This document shows, piece after piece, positions 37,065 to 46,300 of a stretch of DNA of 64,000 nt. Source of the DNA: an uncultured Bacteroidota bacterium (GTDB lineage Bacteria > Bacteroidota > Bacteroidia > Bacteroidales > UBA12077); assembly GCA_913055635.1 (NCBI GenBank), contig CAJXLK010000004.1:1-64000 (forward strand). Reading direction: 5' to 3'. Both the position numbers and the translations under genes were made by a program. The first letter of the stretch is position 1. Each line of letters begins with the position of its first letter. The notes beneath the pieces were generated by a model. That model was not told the DNA's origin. It did not search any database and saw only the letters and a program-made list of their open reading frames with translations.

Positions 37065-37089
37065 ACGAAGAGCAGGCTGGCTCCAATAA

Positions 37090-37776
37090 TCATCCTTTAA
37101 GCACTGCCAGATAATCCTTTAAGTAGGCCTCCTTTTGACGGGCTTTATATTGAACGATGTACCGTGGATGGTCGAGCACGGTCATCGAACCAAACAAGGA
37201 TGCTTTTTGGTTGATGCGCTCCAAATACCGGGCATTCTTCTTACCCAGCACGTAAACGTGTTCGGTTTCCACCCCGAAAGCCATCTGTTTTTTTAAACTC
37301 GAGATAAGAAACGGCTCCAGGGCCTGATACAGCTTTTCATCATCATAATAATTGCAGTTCACCCGGTTGCCTTTATTGTTCAGCCTTAGAAAGCCCAGCG
37401 GGCTGATGGAATTGATGTAATAATCGCGGTAAAATTGCCGGGGGCCGCCATATTCAGCGATCATCTCATAGATAAAGACCGACGAAGGTTCATGGGTATT
37501 GGCCGAGGGCATCTGTATGCCGCACACCTCCGAAAGCCGCTTTGTATCGGTGAAGGGAATGCCGGTGGTCCCCGCTCCGAAACGTCCGGGATTGATGCCA
37601 AGAATCATCTTCCGTTTTCGCTGATCATCGTAATATTTTGTGTAGAACTGCCTGGTGATTTCCAAAATTTCGGGATTTTCATCAAACGGGTTCATTACTT
37701 GAATGCCTTCGGGCAAATCACCCGGATGGCCGAGATTGCGGTTAAACTCAATGACACGGTCGGCGAATGTGGACAT
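37090..37776 (-). CDS. SMUG2-like uracil-DNA glycosylase (DUF4918)
   Basis: This 228-residue DNA-repair enzyme belongs to the uracil-DNA glycosylase superfamily. Motif 1 is MILGINPGRFGAGTTGIPF and motif 2 contains DHPRYIVQY, consistent with the SMUG2 branch found in Bacteroidota. It should remove uracil or related damaged bases from DNA. It is intact for length. The start at 37776 (MSTFADRVIEFNRNLGHP) is supported by family-like N-terminal sequence. Confidence 0.85.
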   Translation of the reverse strand: MSTFADRVIEFNRNLGHPGDLPEGIQVMNPFDENPEILEITRQFYTKYYDDQRKRKMILGINPGRFGAGTTGIPFTDTKRLSEVCGIQMPSANTHEPSSVFIYEMIAEYGGPRQFYRDYYINSISPLGFLRLNNKGNRVNCNYYDDEKLYQALEPFLISSLKKQMAFGVETEHVYVLGKKNARYLERINQKASLFGSMTVLDHPRYIVQYKARQKEAYLKDYLAVLKG

Positions 37777-37911
37777 AATCTTTCTTTTAGTTGTTCAATT
37801 TAATGGATTTTGCCTAATTTTATATCACACGAATCCCTTTAAATCATCCCTGGTTTTAAACATCGCAAAAAGCAGCATGTTTATAAAAAAGAACCAACAA
37901 ACCTTGTTAAA

Positions 37912-38373
37912 ATGGATAAATTTCTGAAATATTTTGAAACATTAATCATTTGGGGCATCATCCTGCTCATGGCCATCATTCTGGTCCTGGCGTTTTTAGA
38001 CATTCTATATGTAATCCAGCGGGAAATCACCTCCTCTCCGACACTGGTGATTGATGCCAACGGCCTGATGGGATTGTTCAGCCTTTTCCTGGTTCTTTTG
38101 ATTGGACTGGAGTTGCTGCAAACCGTCAAAACCTATCTAAGGGAAGACATTGTCCATGTTGAATTTGTCGTGCTGGTGGCCATCATTGCCATTTCGCGGA
38201 AAGCGATTGTATGGGATTTCGACAAGTATTCCACCGAAGAACTGATCAGTCTGGCGATCATGATACTGGCCCTGGGCGGGACCTATTTCCTGGTAAAAAA
38301 GTCAGGGGGGTGCAAAATCGGCGGCAAAAAGTGTGAAGAGGAGGACGACCAGGGACAGTCGAATGAAGAATAA
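37912..38373 (+). CDS. PsiE-family membrane protein
   Basis: This 153-residue protein has four predicted helices. The pattern resembles PsiE, a small membrane protein family linked in other bacteria to phosphate starvation (LEVLIIWGIILL-type first helix, FLVLLIGLELLQTVKTYL, VEFVVLVAIIAISRKAIVWDF). The C terminus is cytosolic, charged and contains CKIGGKKCEEEDD. No Pho box is identified and its role here is open. Confidence 0.78.
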   Translation: MDKFLKYFETLIIWGIILLMAIILVLAFLDILYVIQREITSSPTLVIDANGLMGLFSLFLVLLIGLELLQTVKTYLREDIVHVEFVVLVAIIAISRKAIVWDFDKYSTEELISLAIMILALGGTYFLVKKSGGCKIGGKKCEEEDDQGQSNEE

Positions 38374-38396
38374 ATATGTGCTCTAACAGATGAAGG

Positions 38397-38460
38397 GATC
38401 TGAAGATAAAACAGTCGGAAGATAGAGCGATCTGAAGACAGAGCGAGTTGAAGATAGCTT
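38397..38460 (+). repeat. Degenerate short tandem repeat
   Basis: About four imperfect units of 15-17 bases built on CTGAAGATAGAGCGA run through this stretch after the PsiE gene. Their origin is unclear, and they may be a slippage product. Confidence 0.5.
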
Positions 38461-38570
38461 TAGCTGAGTCTTTGTCGGTACTCCCATCCAAATGTTCTAC
38501 AACAGCAAAAATATGCGTTGCTTTCTCAACATATCCGTTATTTTAGGTATTTCAAACCAATGGTACTTTT

Positions 38571-39284
38571 ATGAAACAATATTACTTCACCGATGGTCAG
38601 CGTCGATACGGGCCGTTTACCTATGAAGCCCTCCAGGAGCAAAACATCACCCATCAGACCCTGGTATGGTATCCCGGGCTGGATAACTGGACTCCGGCGG
38701 GGGAAACGGAAGAGCTACAATCCCTTTTTGCAGTTAAACCTCCGCCCCTGGATAATTTAGGGGATACCCCAGGACAGGAGGCATCGGACAGGGAGGAGAG
38801 CGAATCCGGGGATTCGGGGCCCGGGCAACAACCTTCGCGGCAAGGCGGGGCAAAGGATCAAAAGGCTCCATCTCACGAGCCGGGGCCCGGACAGGCCCCT
38901 CAGCGCGCCGCGGCTCAAAGTCAAACCACCGGGAGACAGGGACTCCAGGGGTCAGCCAGTCAGGGGCAGCAAGCCGGTTTTGGCGGGAACCGCACGGCAG
39001 GTAGCTCCTTCCAACAGACCCCGGGCGGACCCCCAACCCCTCCCAAAAGCTGGCTGGTCGAATCCATCCTGGTGACCCTCTTTTGCTGCCTGCCTTTTGG
39101 CATTGCCGGCATTGTCAATGCCTCCAAAGTAGAATCCCGATTCCATGCCGGAGACGCCCCCGGAGCTGAGCGGGCCTCTTCCCAGGCCAAAAAATGGACC
39201 CAAACCGGTTTCTGGATCGGATTGATCGCAGGTATCATCTATGTACTGGCCATTGCCATCGGCGGAGGTTCCTCCTATTATTAG
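38571..39284 (+). CDS. DUF4339 (GYF_2) plus CD225/dispanin-type membrane protein
   Basis: The protein is 237 residues. An N-terminal GYF_2/DUF4339 domain (about 1-52, MKQYYFTDGQRRYGPFTYE and WYPGLDNWTPAGE) is followed by a long low-complexity linker rich in Gly, Gln and Pro (about 55-155). The C-terminal CD225/dispanin region has two helices (VESILVTLFCCLPFGIAGIV and FWIGLIAGIIYVLAIAI). The domain combination is common in bacteria but of unknown function, perhaps a membrane-anchored protein-interaction module. The next gene overlaps or follows immediately. Confidence 0.82.
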   Translation: MKQYYFTDGQRRYGPFTYEALQEQNITHQTLVWYPGLDNWTPAGETEELQSLFAVKPPPLDNLGDTPGQEASDREESESGDSGPGQQPSRQGGAKDQKAPSHEPGPGQAPQRAAAQSQTTGRQGLQGSASQGQQAGFGGNRTAGSSFQQTPGGPPTPPKSWLVESILVTLFCCLPFGIAGIVNASKVESRFHAGDAPGAERASSQAKKWTQTGFWIGLIAGIIYVLAIAIGGGSSYY

Positions 39285-39300
39285 AAAAAACGGCAAACGC

Positions 39301-39654
39301 ATGCTGGTGATGCTCCTGGTGGCAGGGGGCATCATCATTTACGGGATGTTTGACCCCGCTCAAACGACTTTTTTTCCCCCCTGCCCTTTTCGGGAGCTGA
39401 CCGGCCTTAAATGTCCGGGATGCGGCTCCCAAAGGGCCATTCATCACCTGCTGAACCTGAACATCCAGGCCGCTCTCTCACACAATGTCGCTATGGTCCT
39501 GTCCATTCCCTATATCATCTTCGGAGCATTCCTGGATTGGAAAAAACCTATATCTAAAACATGGCGAAAATGGCGCCAAAGACTTTATGGCGAAAAGGCC
39601 ATATACATGGTGCTGTTCTTAATCCTCTCTTTCTGGGTGATTCGAAACATTTAA
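39301..39654 (+). CDS. DUF2752 membrane protein
   Basis: The protein is 117 residues from ATG 39301 and belongs to the DUF2752 family. The conserved core is CPFRELTGLKCPGCGSQRAIHH, with a CPGCG motif between the membrane helices. A start at 39241 would overlap the dispanin gene by 44 bases and is less likely. The function is unknown. The pairing with a dispanin-type gene is recurrent in Bacteroidota and suggests linked roles. Confidence 0.78.
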   Translation: MLVMLLVAGGIIIYGMFDPAQTTFFPPCPFRELTGLKCPGCGSQRAIHHLLNLNIQAALSHNVAMVLSIPYIIFGAFLDWKKPISKTWRKWRQRLYGEKAIYMVLFLILSFWVIRNI

Positions 39655-40119
39655 ACAACTTCATCCCTTACCAAACAGCTTATAAGAAAACCATTCCCGG
39701 AAGTCAGCCCACCGAGAGCCCGTCAGCAAATAATTGGACTGTATTTATATAAGACAGTGGACCTTGATTTATCAATGGACACTGGACAATGAGCAATGGA
39801 CACCCCCTTCAGCATTGGCTGATTGGACGGGGAAGCTTCCTCAAAATCAACCTCCACTTAGCGTTTAACCAAAGATTCTTGTTTAACAAATAAATTGCCG
39901 CAATTCAAGAAATCAACCCCGTCTTTCATCAAAAAACATCTTTGCCCGTAACTTCATACAATACCACCTCGTATTTATCTAATTGGGGTTGTTCGGCAGG
40001 TCACACCCTATATAATTTTTCGCAAAAGGCTGGAATGGCTTCACTCAAAAAATCATTGTAAGCCCATTGAGTTGAAACATTATTTTTATTTTTGAAAAGT
40101 ACGTTAAACAAAACCTTCC
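39655..40119. other. Intergenic region upstream of the tubulin-actin-motor cluster
   Basis: The 465 bases include degenerate ATGGACA-type repeats (about 39774-39803, ATGGACACTGGACAATGAGC). The cluster promoter lies near the right end. No RNA gene was recognised. Confidence 0.5.
40066..40094 (+). promoter_or_regulatory. Candidate promoter of the tubulin-actin-motor cluster
   Basis: A TATTTTTG box (40087-40094) fits the Bacteroidota -7 consensus TAnnTTTG. ATTG at 40066-40069 is a possible -33 element 17 bases upstream, slightly short. The ATG of the first gene is 26 bases after the -7 box. Confidence 0.45.
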
Positions 40120-41436
40120 ATGAAAAAATTAGCGCTGCTTATCATACCCTGGATCATCGTTATCGGCGCCTGCAAAAGATCGGGGAATCAGAACAAGGAG
40201 ACAGTGCCCGGGGCTGCTCCAAAAAAGGAAGAATTAAAAGCAGAACCTGCCACATCACCAGGAATTAACCGCCCCAATGTCAACCTTTACCTGGAGAATT
40301 CAGGCAGTATCTTTGGGTATATTAACCCCCAATCTTCGCAATATAAGCAAGCCATCAACGATCTTTATTTTTACCTCACTTCCAGGTGTGATACCATTAC
40401 CACATATACCATAAATGATGAAATCATCAACGAGGGGATCAACAACGACGGGTTCATAACCGGCCTTTCCAGGGCATCTCTGGAACAGGGGGAGCCTGGC
40501 AACAGCGACATTTTAGAGATGTTCACCCGCTCGCTCGAGGCGGTCAACCGCCATTCGGTTTCGATTCTTATTTCAGACGGCATATATGACATTAAAGATT
40601 ACACCATTGACAACCTTCAGACCAAGCAATCTCAGATCACCTACCGGGTTTTTATGCCCAACATAAAGGATCAAAATCTTCAAACCATTGTGGCCAAGAT
40701 GAGTTCTGAGTTCAACGGCACCTATTTTCCCTGTTGTGGATATGACCCGGTTCACATCCAGCAAAAAAGGCCTTACTATATCTGGATTTTCGGCAATGAG
40801 GCGACCATTCAGAAGACCCGAATCATCAGCCGCATCAATGAATTAGATGGGTTCCGCCACATTCATGAATACAGCCGCAACATTGGAGCCCCCAAATACT
40901 CGGTCATTCCTTATAATCAAAAGGGCTCTTATCAGAATGATTTTGACCTGAGTGAACTGGAGGCGCCCTTTTGCAATGCGGTTTCGGATGCCCAACCCGC
41001 CCATGGGGGAGCGTCCAAAGGAGAATTTCATTTCTCAGTAGCATTGGATCTTTCCGGTTTTCCCATTGACAAGGATTATTACCAAAACCTGGATAATTAT
41101 GAATGCACGGGGGGATACCAAATAGAAGAAATCGTCAGTGGCCAGGAACTGGAGGGTATTCCCAACGGGCGGCTTTATCCTTTTGAGCGGGGGGAAGTCA
41201 CCCATCTGGTGACCTTCTCCAAGAGCGGGAATCCCTGGCGGGAAGTTCATCTGCGCCTGAAAGAAAATATGCCCCAATGGATCCAGGCCACCCACAGCGA
41301 CCAGGACCATCACATTGAGGGCGATACCAGCCACACCATCGGGTTCAGATACCTGATGCAGGGCATTGACCAGGCATATAACCGGGCTACTGAAAGCGAT
41401 TATCTGTTCGACGTGACCATCGACATCAATCAATAA
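40120..41436 (+). CDS. vWA-like lipoprotein, first gene of the cluster
   Basis: The 438-residue protein has a lipoprotein signal ending VIGAC (C18), so it is envelope-anchored. The fold resembles a von Willebrand A domain. NVNLYLENSGSIFGY (about 53-67) sits where the DxSxS metal site would be, with Glu59 in place of the first Asp. SILISDGIYDIK (148-159) matches the fourth-strand motif. A second half (about 250-438) has beta-rich sequence without recognised motifs. It may bind a ligand or partner outside the inner membrane. The next gene starts 10 bases after the stop and all eight genes point the same way. Confidence 0.7.
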   Translation: MKKLALLIIPWIIVIGACKRSGNQNKETVPGAAPKKEELKAEPATSPGINRPNVNLYLENSGSIFGYINPQSSQYKQAINDLYFYLTSRCDTITTYTINDEIINEGINNDGFITGLSRASLEQGEPGNSDILEMFTRSLEAVNRHSVSILISDGIYDIKDYTIDNLQTKQSQITYRVFMPNIKDQNLQTIVAKMSSEFNGTYFPCCGYDPVHIQQKRPYYIWIFGNEATIQKTRIISRINELDGFRHIHEYSRNIGAPKYSVIPYNQKGSYQNDFDLSELEAPFCNAVSDAQPAHGGASKGEFHFSVALDLSGFPIDKDYYQNLDNYECTGGYQIEEIVSGQELEGIPNGRLYPFERGEVTHLVTFSKSGNPWREVHLRLKENMPQWIQATHSDQDHHIEGDTSHTIGFRYLMQGIDQAYNRATESDYLFDVTIDINQ

Positions 41437-41446
41437 AACTTTAGAT

Positions 41447-41851
41447 ATGAACAATTTTGGCGCCATGCTTTACGAATGGATCGTCTATGATCCGGTCTAT
41501 TCAGGACATATGTTCACCAACGGGCATTATGCAGGGCCTGCACTGGCAGTGATTCTCATCCCGCTGCTAGCCGCTGTGGTTTTCTACTACATCTGGAACC
41601 CCTTATACGGAGACTGGCAGCAATGGCTGCTAAGCATAGCGGGGGGGATGGTTGTAAGCGGCATAGTGGTGTACTCCCTGTTAAGTAACTACCTGGCCAA
41701 ATTCCTGGTTAATTCCAAGGAATACCCCAATGCAGGTGGTTACCAGTGGGAATTCACCCTGTGGTCCCTTTTGCTGGCCCTGATAGCGGGCATCATCTGG
41801 AGCTTCATCGTAAAATGGAAAAGCAGTAAAAACAAATATCAACCCCTCTAA
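41447..41851 (+). CDS. Small three-helix inner-membrane protein
   Basis: The 134-residue protein has predicted helices at about 30-50 (ALAVILIPLLAAVVFYYIW), 62-85 (LLSIAGGMVVSGIVVYSLL) and 105-125 (LWSLLLALIAGIIWSFIV). The N terminus is tyrosine-rich and the tail is lysine-rich, consistent with a cytosolic C terminus. I do not recognise a family. It could couple the envelope lipoprotein to the cytosolic tubulin-like and actin-like proteins. It starts 10 bases after the lipoprotein gene and ends 15 bases before the tubulin-like gene. Confidence 0.75.
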   Translation: MNNFGAMLYEWIVYDPVYSGHMFTNGHYAGPALAVILIPLLAAVVFYYIWNPLYGDWQQWLLSIAGGMVVSGIVVYSLLSNYLAKFLVNSKEYPNAGGYQWEFTLWSLLLALIAGIIWSFIVKWKSSKNKYQPL

Positions 41852-41866
41852 ACAACTCCTCAGCTT

Positions 41867-43363
41867 ATGGCCAAACTATATATCTTCTCAATCGGAGGAA
41901 CGGGTTCCCGGGTGCTCAAATCCCTGGCAATGATGCTGGCCTCCGGTGCCCATCAGGGTTCAGCTTTTGACACCATCGTACCCATCATCCTCGACCCCGA
42001 TGTCTCCAACGGCGATTTGGAAAGAACCCAGGATATACTGATGAAGTATCAGTTTCTTCAGAACTACGCCCAGCGAGACGGGGATGAAGACGACAATTTT
42101 TTTGGGCTCAAAATCAGAACCCTCGATCAGCTCTCGAATGACATGAACACCTCGGTGAGCAACCATTTCCGTTTTCAGTTTGGTCAGAAAACCGATGGTT
42201 CGTTCATGGATTATATCCACTACAATGGACTGAACCAGAACAACCAGGGGCTGATTGACCTTTTGTTCTCCAAAAAGACCCTAAATTCGAACATGGAAGT
42301 GGGCTTCAAAGGCAATCCCAACATGGGCAGCATCGTGCTGAATCAGTTTGCCGAATCGAAGGAGTTCGACATGTTTTACAGCACCTTTTCCCGCGGCGAT
42401 GCGGTATTCATCATCAGCTCGATTTTCGGTGGAACAGGAGCTGCGGGATTCCCCCTGCTGATGAAAAACCTCCGGGATGAGCAGGCCGACAATCCTTTTG
42501 CCAGCAACAATCCTGAGGTCAGTCAATCGGTGATCGGTGCGGTTAGCTTGCTGCCCTACTTTAAGGTCAACCCGGACGAAAACAGCCAAATCAACTCCAC
42601 CACGTTCCTGCAAAAGACCAAAGCGGCCTTGTCATACTATTCGGGGAACGTCACGGGCAAAAACGGGGTGGACTATTTTTATTACCTGGGCGATCAGGAA
42701 AGCGAAAACTCTTACGCCAATGAAGAGGGGGGTAAGAACCAACGCAACGATGCCCATTTCCTGGAGCTCTCGGCAGCCCTGAGCATCATTGATTTCATGC
42801 ACATTTATTCAAACGCCTCTAAACCAGAGGTGACTCAGGTCAAGGAATTCGGCATTGCCAGTGAAGGGGGCTCGTCCCTTCACTTTGATGACCTGGGGCC
42901 CGAGACTTTTCGGCGAGTGGTCCCGAACCTTTCCCGCCTGTTTTTGATGAACCTGTATATGGAACATGGCTTTGGTGCCCGAAAAACCCGGAAAGTTCAA
43001 TGGCAGCAGCCCCAAAACGGGGGAATATCGCTCAAAAAACTGGACGGCCAGTATCGCGATGCCCTTTACGGTTTCCTGGCCCACCTGCGGCAATGGCTAA
43101 AAGAGATGAAGGACAACAACGTGGCTTTTGCCCCCTTTCATATGGAACGAAATTTTTCCAACGCCCTGCAATTCATTGTCAACCATCCCCCGGAGAAAAA
43201 GGGTGTGGGTCAGCCCCCGGAATCCCTCAAATTGCTGGATGAATACAACATCAAGCATTTTCCCCCCATCAAAAAGGGCTATCAATCAGCCGAGACCAAA
43301 CTGCTGAAGCTATTTGAAAGCTCCACCAAAGAACTGATCAGGAACCACATTAAATTAAGCTAA
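41867..43363 (+). CDS. Tubulin/FtsZ-superfamily GTPase-like protein
   Basis: The 498-residue cytosolic protein has the tubulin-type N-terminal loop LYIFSIGGTGSRVLKSLAMM and a strand followed by Asp (VPIILDPDV). The diagnostic glycine-rich T4 loop is IISSIFGGTGAAGFP (G188-G191). This pattern matches the Pfam Tubulin_2-type bacterial families rather than FtsZ itself. A later FtsZ-like T7 catalytic loop is not obvious, so GTP hydrolysis or polymerisation is uncertain. It lies 2 bases before the actin-like gene, which suggests stoichiometric co-production. Filament formation or membrane remodelling is an inference. Confidence 0.82.
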   Translation: MAKLYIFSIGGTGSRVLKSLAMMLASGAHQGSAFDTIVPIILDPDVSNGDLERTQDILMKYQFLQNYAQRDGDEDDNFFGLKIRTLDQLSNDMNTSVSNHFRFQFGQKTDGSFMDYIHYNGLNQNNQGLIDLLFSKKTLNSNMEVGFKGNPNMGSIVLNQFAESKEFDMFYSTFSRGDAVFIISSIFGGTGAAGFPLLMKNLRDEQADNPFASNNPEVSQSVIGAVSLLPYFKVNPDENSQINSTTFLQKTKAALSYYSGNVTGKNGVDYFYYLGDQESENSYANEEGGKNQRNDAHFLELSAALSIIDFMHIYSNASKPEVTQVKEFGIASEGGSSLHFDDLGPETFRRVVPNLSRLFLMNLYMEHGFGARKTRKVQWQQPQNGGISLKKLDGQYRDALYGFLAHLRQWLKEMKDNNVAFAPFHMERNFSNALQFIVNHPPEKKGVGQPPESLKLLDEYNIKHFPPIKKGYQSAETKLLKLFESSTKELIRNHIKLS

Positions 43364-43365
43364 TC

Positions 43366-46300
43366 ATGGGCAAAGTATTCAGGATACACGAAGGATCAAA
43401 CCAGCCCCAGGACTGGTTCAACAGCCAGATGATCACGGCCAATCAGCTTCAAAATATCTCGACCGATCCCAAATCAGAAGGCAAAAACCTACCCACCTCC
43501 ATTCCAAGCCCTTTTGCAAGGCTTGAGCTGGTAAACAGTGCCTTTGAAACGGTGAACAATTCCCGCAATGAAAACGGAAATCCCCTGCTCGACGGAAACA
43601 CCGACTACCACAAACTGGTCTCCGATACTTTTGACATTGGCCAGATCTTCTTCAACTATCAAAAACTGGCCGATCACATTCAGATCCTGGCCTGGGACCC
43701 GTCGGAAGACCTGGAAAATTTGAAGAAATCTTCCAATCCCCAACATCAGCATATTGGCAAAACCCTTGATCTGTTTCTGCGCCAGGACGAGACCACGCTT
43801 AATTTCCAGAACCTAAACCGCATTTTCATCCTGGTTTATGACGGACAGGTGATCGGCGGGACCTCTCCCCTGACCGTTTTTGCCCCGGCCCCTGATGCCA
43901 GCCAGTTCCAGGGCAAACTGATGATGGGCCACGACCAGCTGCTGGATGAAAAAGGCCTGCCCCTGTATGAACGCGACCGCGAATACATCAAGTTCTGGTT
44001 TACCCTGGCCAGCCAACCCGGTTTTGCTGATAATTTCCGTAAAGTGGCCGATTACCTTCAAAAAACCAAAGACCTGATTCAAAATCACTACCCCGATTTA
44101 TTTTTTGAAATCAACCAAATCCAACCTGATGATCTGGAAAGCAATTATCAGAACATACCGGTCAATGACAGTCCAACCGATATTGTAGAGGTCAACAACA
44201 GCTTTCCGGTCAAGTGCCAGAGCATAGAAGACAAAAAGACACGGATTTCGAAGGAAAGCGATTTCACCATTGCATCGACCAAACCGGCCCCTTACTCCTA
44301 TCAGCCCCTTTTTTTGCCCACCGAGCGGTTTGAATACCCATGGCAATATACCGAAGACACCTGGCATCCGCAGACGGTGGTTGAGCAAGATCCGGGAACC
44401 CCCATTGAAGAAAGAATCCTTCCGGCCGATGGCACTCAGTATCCCTGGCTCACCGGCGAAGATTTCCTGGAGGAGAACCTGATCAAGTTGCCTTATGTCA
44501 TTGATGACTCCAAATACCTGGCCTTTGGCTCCAGGCAACACCTGCTTCCGTTAACCGACGTCTATTTCAGGTTCTTCAATAGCGATGACATTGACCAACA
44601 CATTCAAATGCAGGATCTGGCCGGAGGAGGCGTCCAGGTACAATTGTCCATTCCCCTGCGCAACGGGGAAACCCTGACCTATAAAAAAATCTACCACGGC
44701 TCGCAGATCCTCGAATACCAGGTCCACCTGGCCATATGCCCATTCATCAGCAATGTGGAGACCACCTACATTGCCGGGCTGATCAATGAAAAATACAACC
44801 TGGATTTCCATGCCTACAACACCCGTGAAAACCTCACCCCGGCCAAACAGAACAATCGGGTGCGCAAGCCCCGCGGCATGAAGAGTCAATACCATCAAGT
44901 CAGCGGGGCCTACGACGCGGTAAAGGTACAAATCAATGAAGGTGAAGCCGAGGGCTATGTCATTCCCAAACTCCAGACATACCGGCAGGGAGATGACAAA
45001 TACCGCTTTGCCGTTGACTTCGGCACCACCAATACCCACATCGAATATTCGGTGGACAGCGATAAAAATGCCCGGGCTTTTGACATCAAAGCCTCGGAAA
45101 AATTCCTGGTCAGCCTCCAGGATAAAGATGCCAGCGAATCCCGTTGGCAGCGGGATGAAAAAATCATCTTCAAGGATATGTTCCCCGAAGTGCTCAATGA
45201 TCAAACCCTGGAGAACTTTCCTACCCGTTGTGCCCTGACCACCAGCAACACCTACGACATCCATCAACAGATGGAGGTCTTCCTCGATGCCAATATCTCG
45301 TTCTATTATGAACGCGAACATATCGCCCATTCGAAAGCCCTGACCAACATCAAATGGAGCGATTATGAGAATCCTGAAAAACGCAAGGCACTGAACCTGT
45401 ATATCAAAAACATCCTGTTGCTGCTTTATTACAAAGTGCTGGCCAACAACGGGAACCTGCACGCCACAGAGGTCCGGTGGTTTTATCCCACCACCATGTC
45501 CAAGGCCAAGCGCAATACCCTGCAGCAAACATGGAAAGAAATGTTCCAGGAAGTCTTTGGCTTTGAACCTCAGAAACATTCGCTGATCAATATCCCGGAA
45601 AGCATCCCGCCCTATTACTATTATCGTTACAACCGAAACGTGTTGGGCCTGACCGTGGCCATTGACATCGGCGGGGCTACTTCTGATATATCGGTCTATA
45701 AAGAAAATGAGCCTCAGTTCATCTCATCGGTCAAGTTTGGCGGAGAAGCCCTTTACGGAGACGGATACGGAGGCAGCCCCCAGAACAACGGTTTTTTTAC
45801 CCGTTACAAGGAAAAGGTGGATCCGATCCTGGAGAAGCTCAGCAACGATGACCGCAATACCAGGCAAATACTGGAGAATATCATTCAAAACCAGAACGAG
45901 TCGGTTGAATTTTGCAACTTCCTGTTCTCCCTCTCGAAGAGGAAGGATGTCAACTTCGACTTCCTGAAGGAATTAATGAATGATGCCCAACTGAAACTGA
46001 CCTACTATATCTTTTATTCAGCCCTGGTTTATTATATTGCCAAAACCATGAAAGGAAAGGGGTTTGCCCTTCCCGAATACATTCTCTTCAGCGGTTCGGC
46101 CTCCAAATCCCTGTCGGTTTTGGATCCGGACGAAAATAAAGAAGAAAGTTCCCGCTTTTTCAGCCACATCTTTGCTGAGGTATATGGGCAGGAAGAGATT
46201 CCGGACATGCAAGTGAAGCTGGTTTCGGAACCCAAAAAGATCACCAGCAAAGGAGGACTTCAAAACAACATCGAATCCGAACGCCCGCGCATCCTCAATT

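Noticed and set aside
44551-45579. Long minus-strand reading frame (342 codons) opposite the actin-like gene
   Set aside because: It has no recognisable motif and runs antisense to a clearly conserved protein with nucleotide-binding signatures, so it is a compositional shadow.
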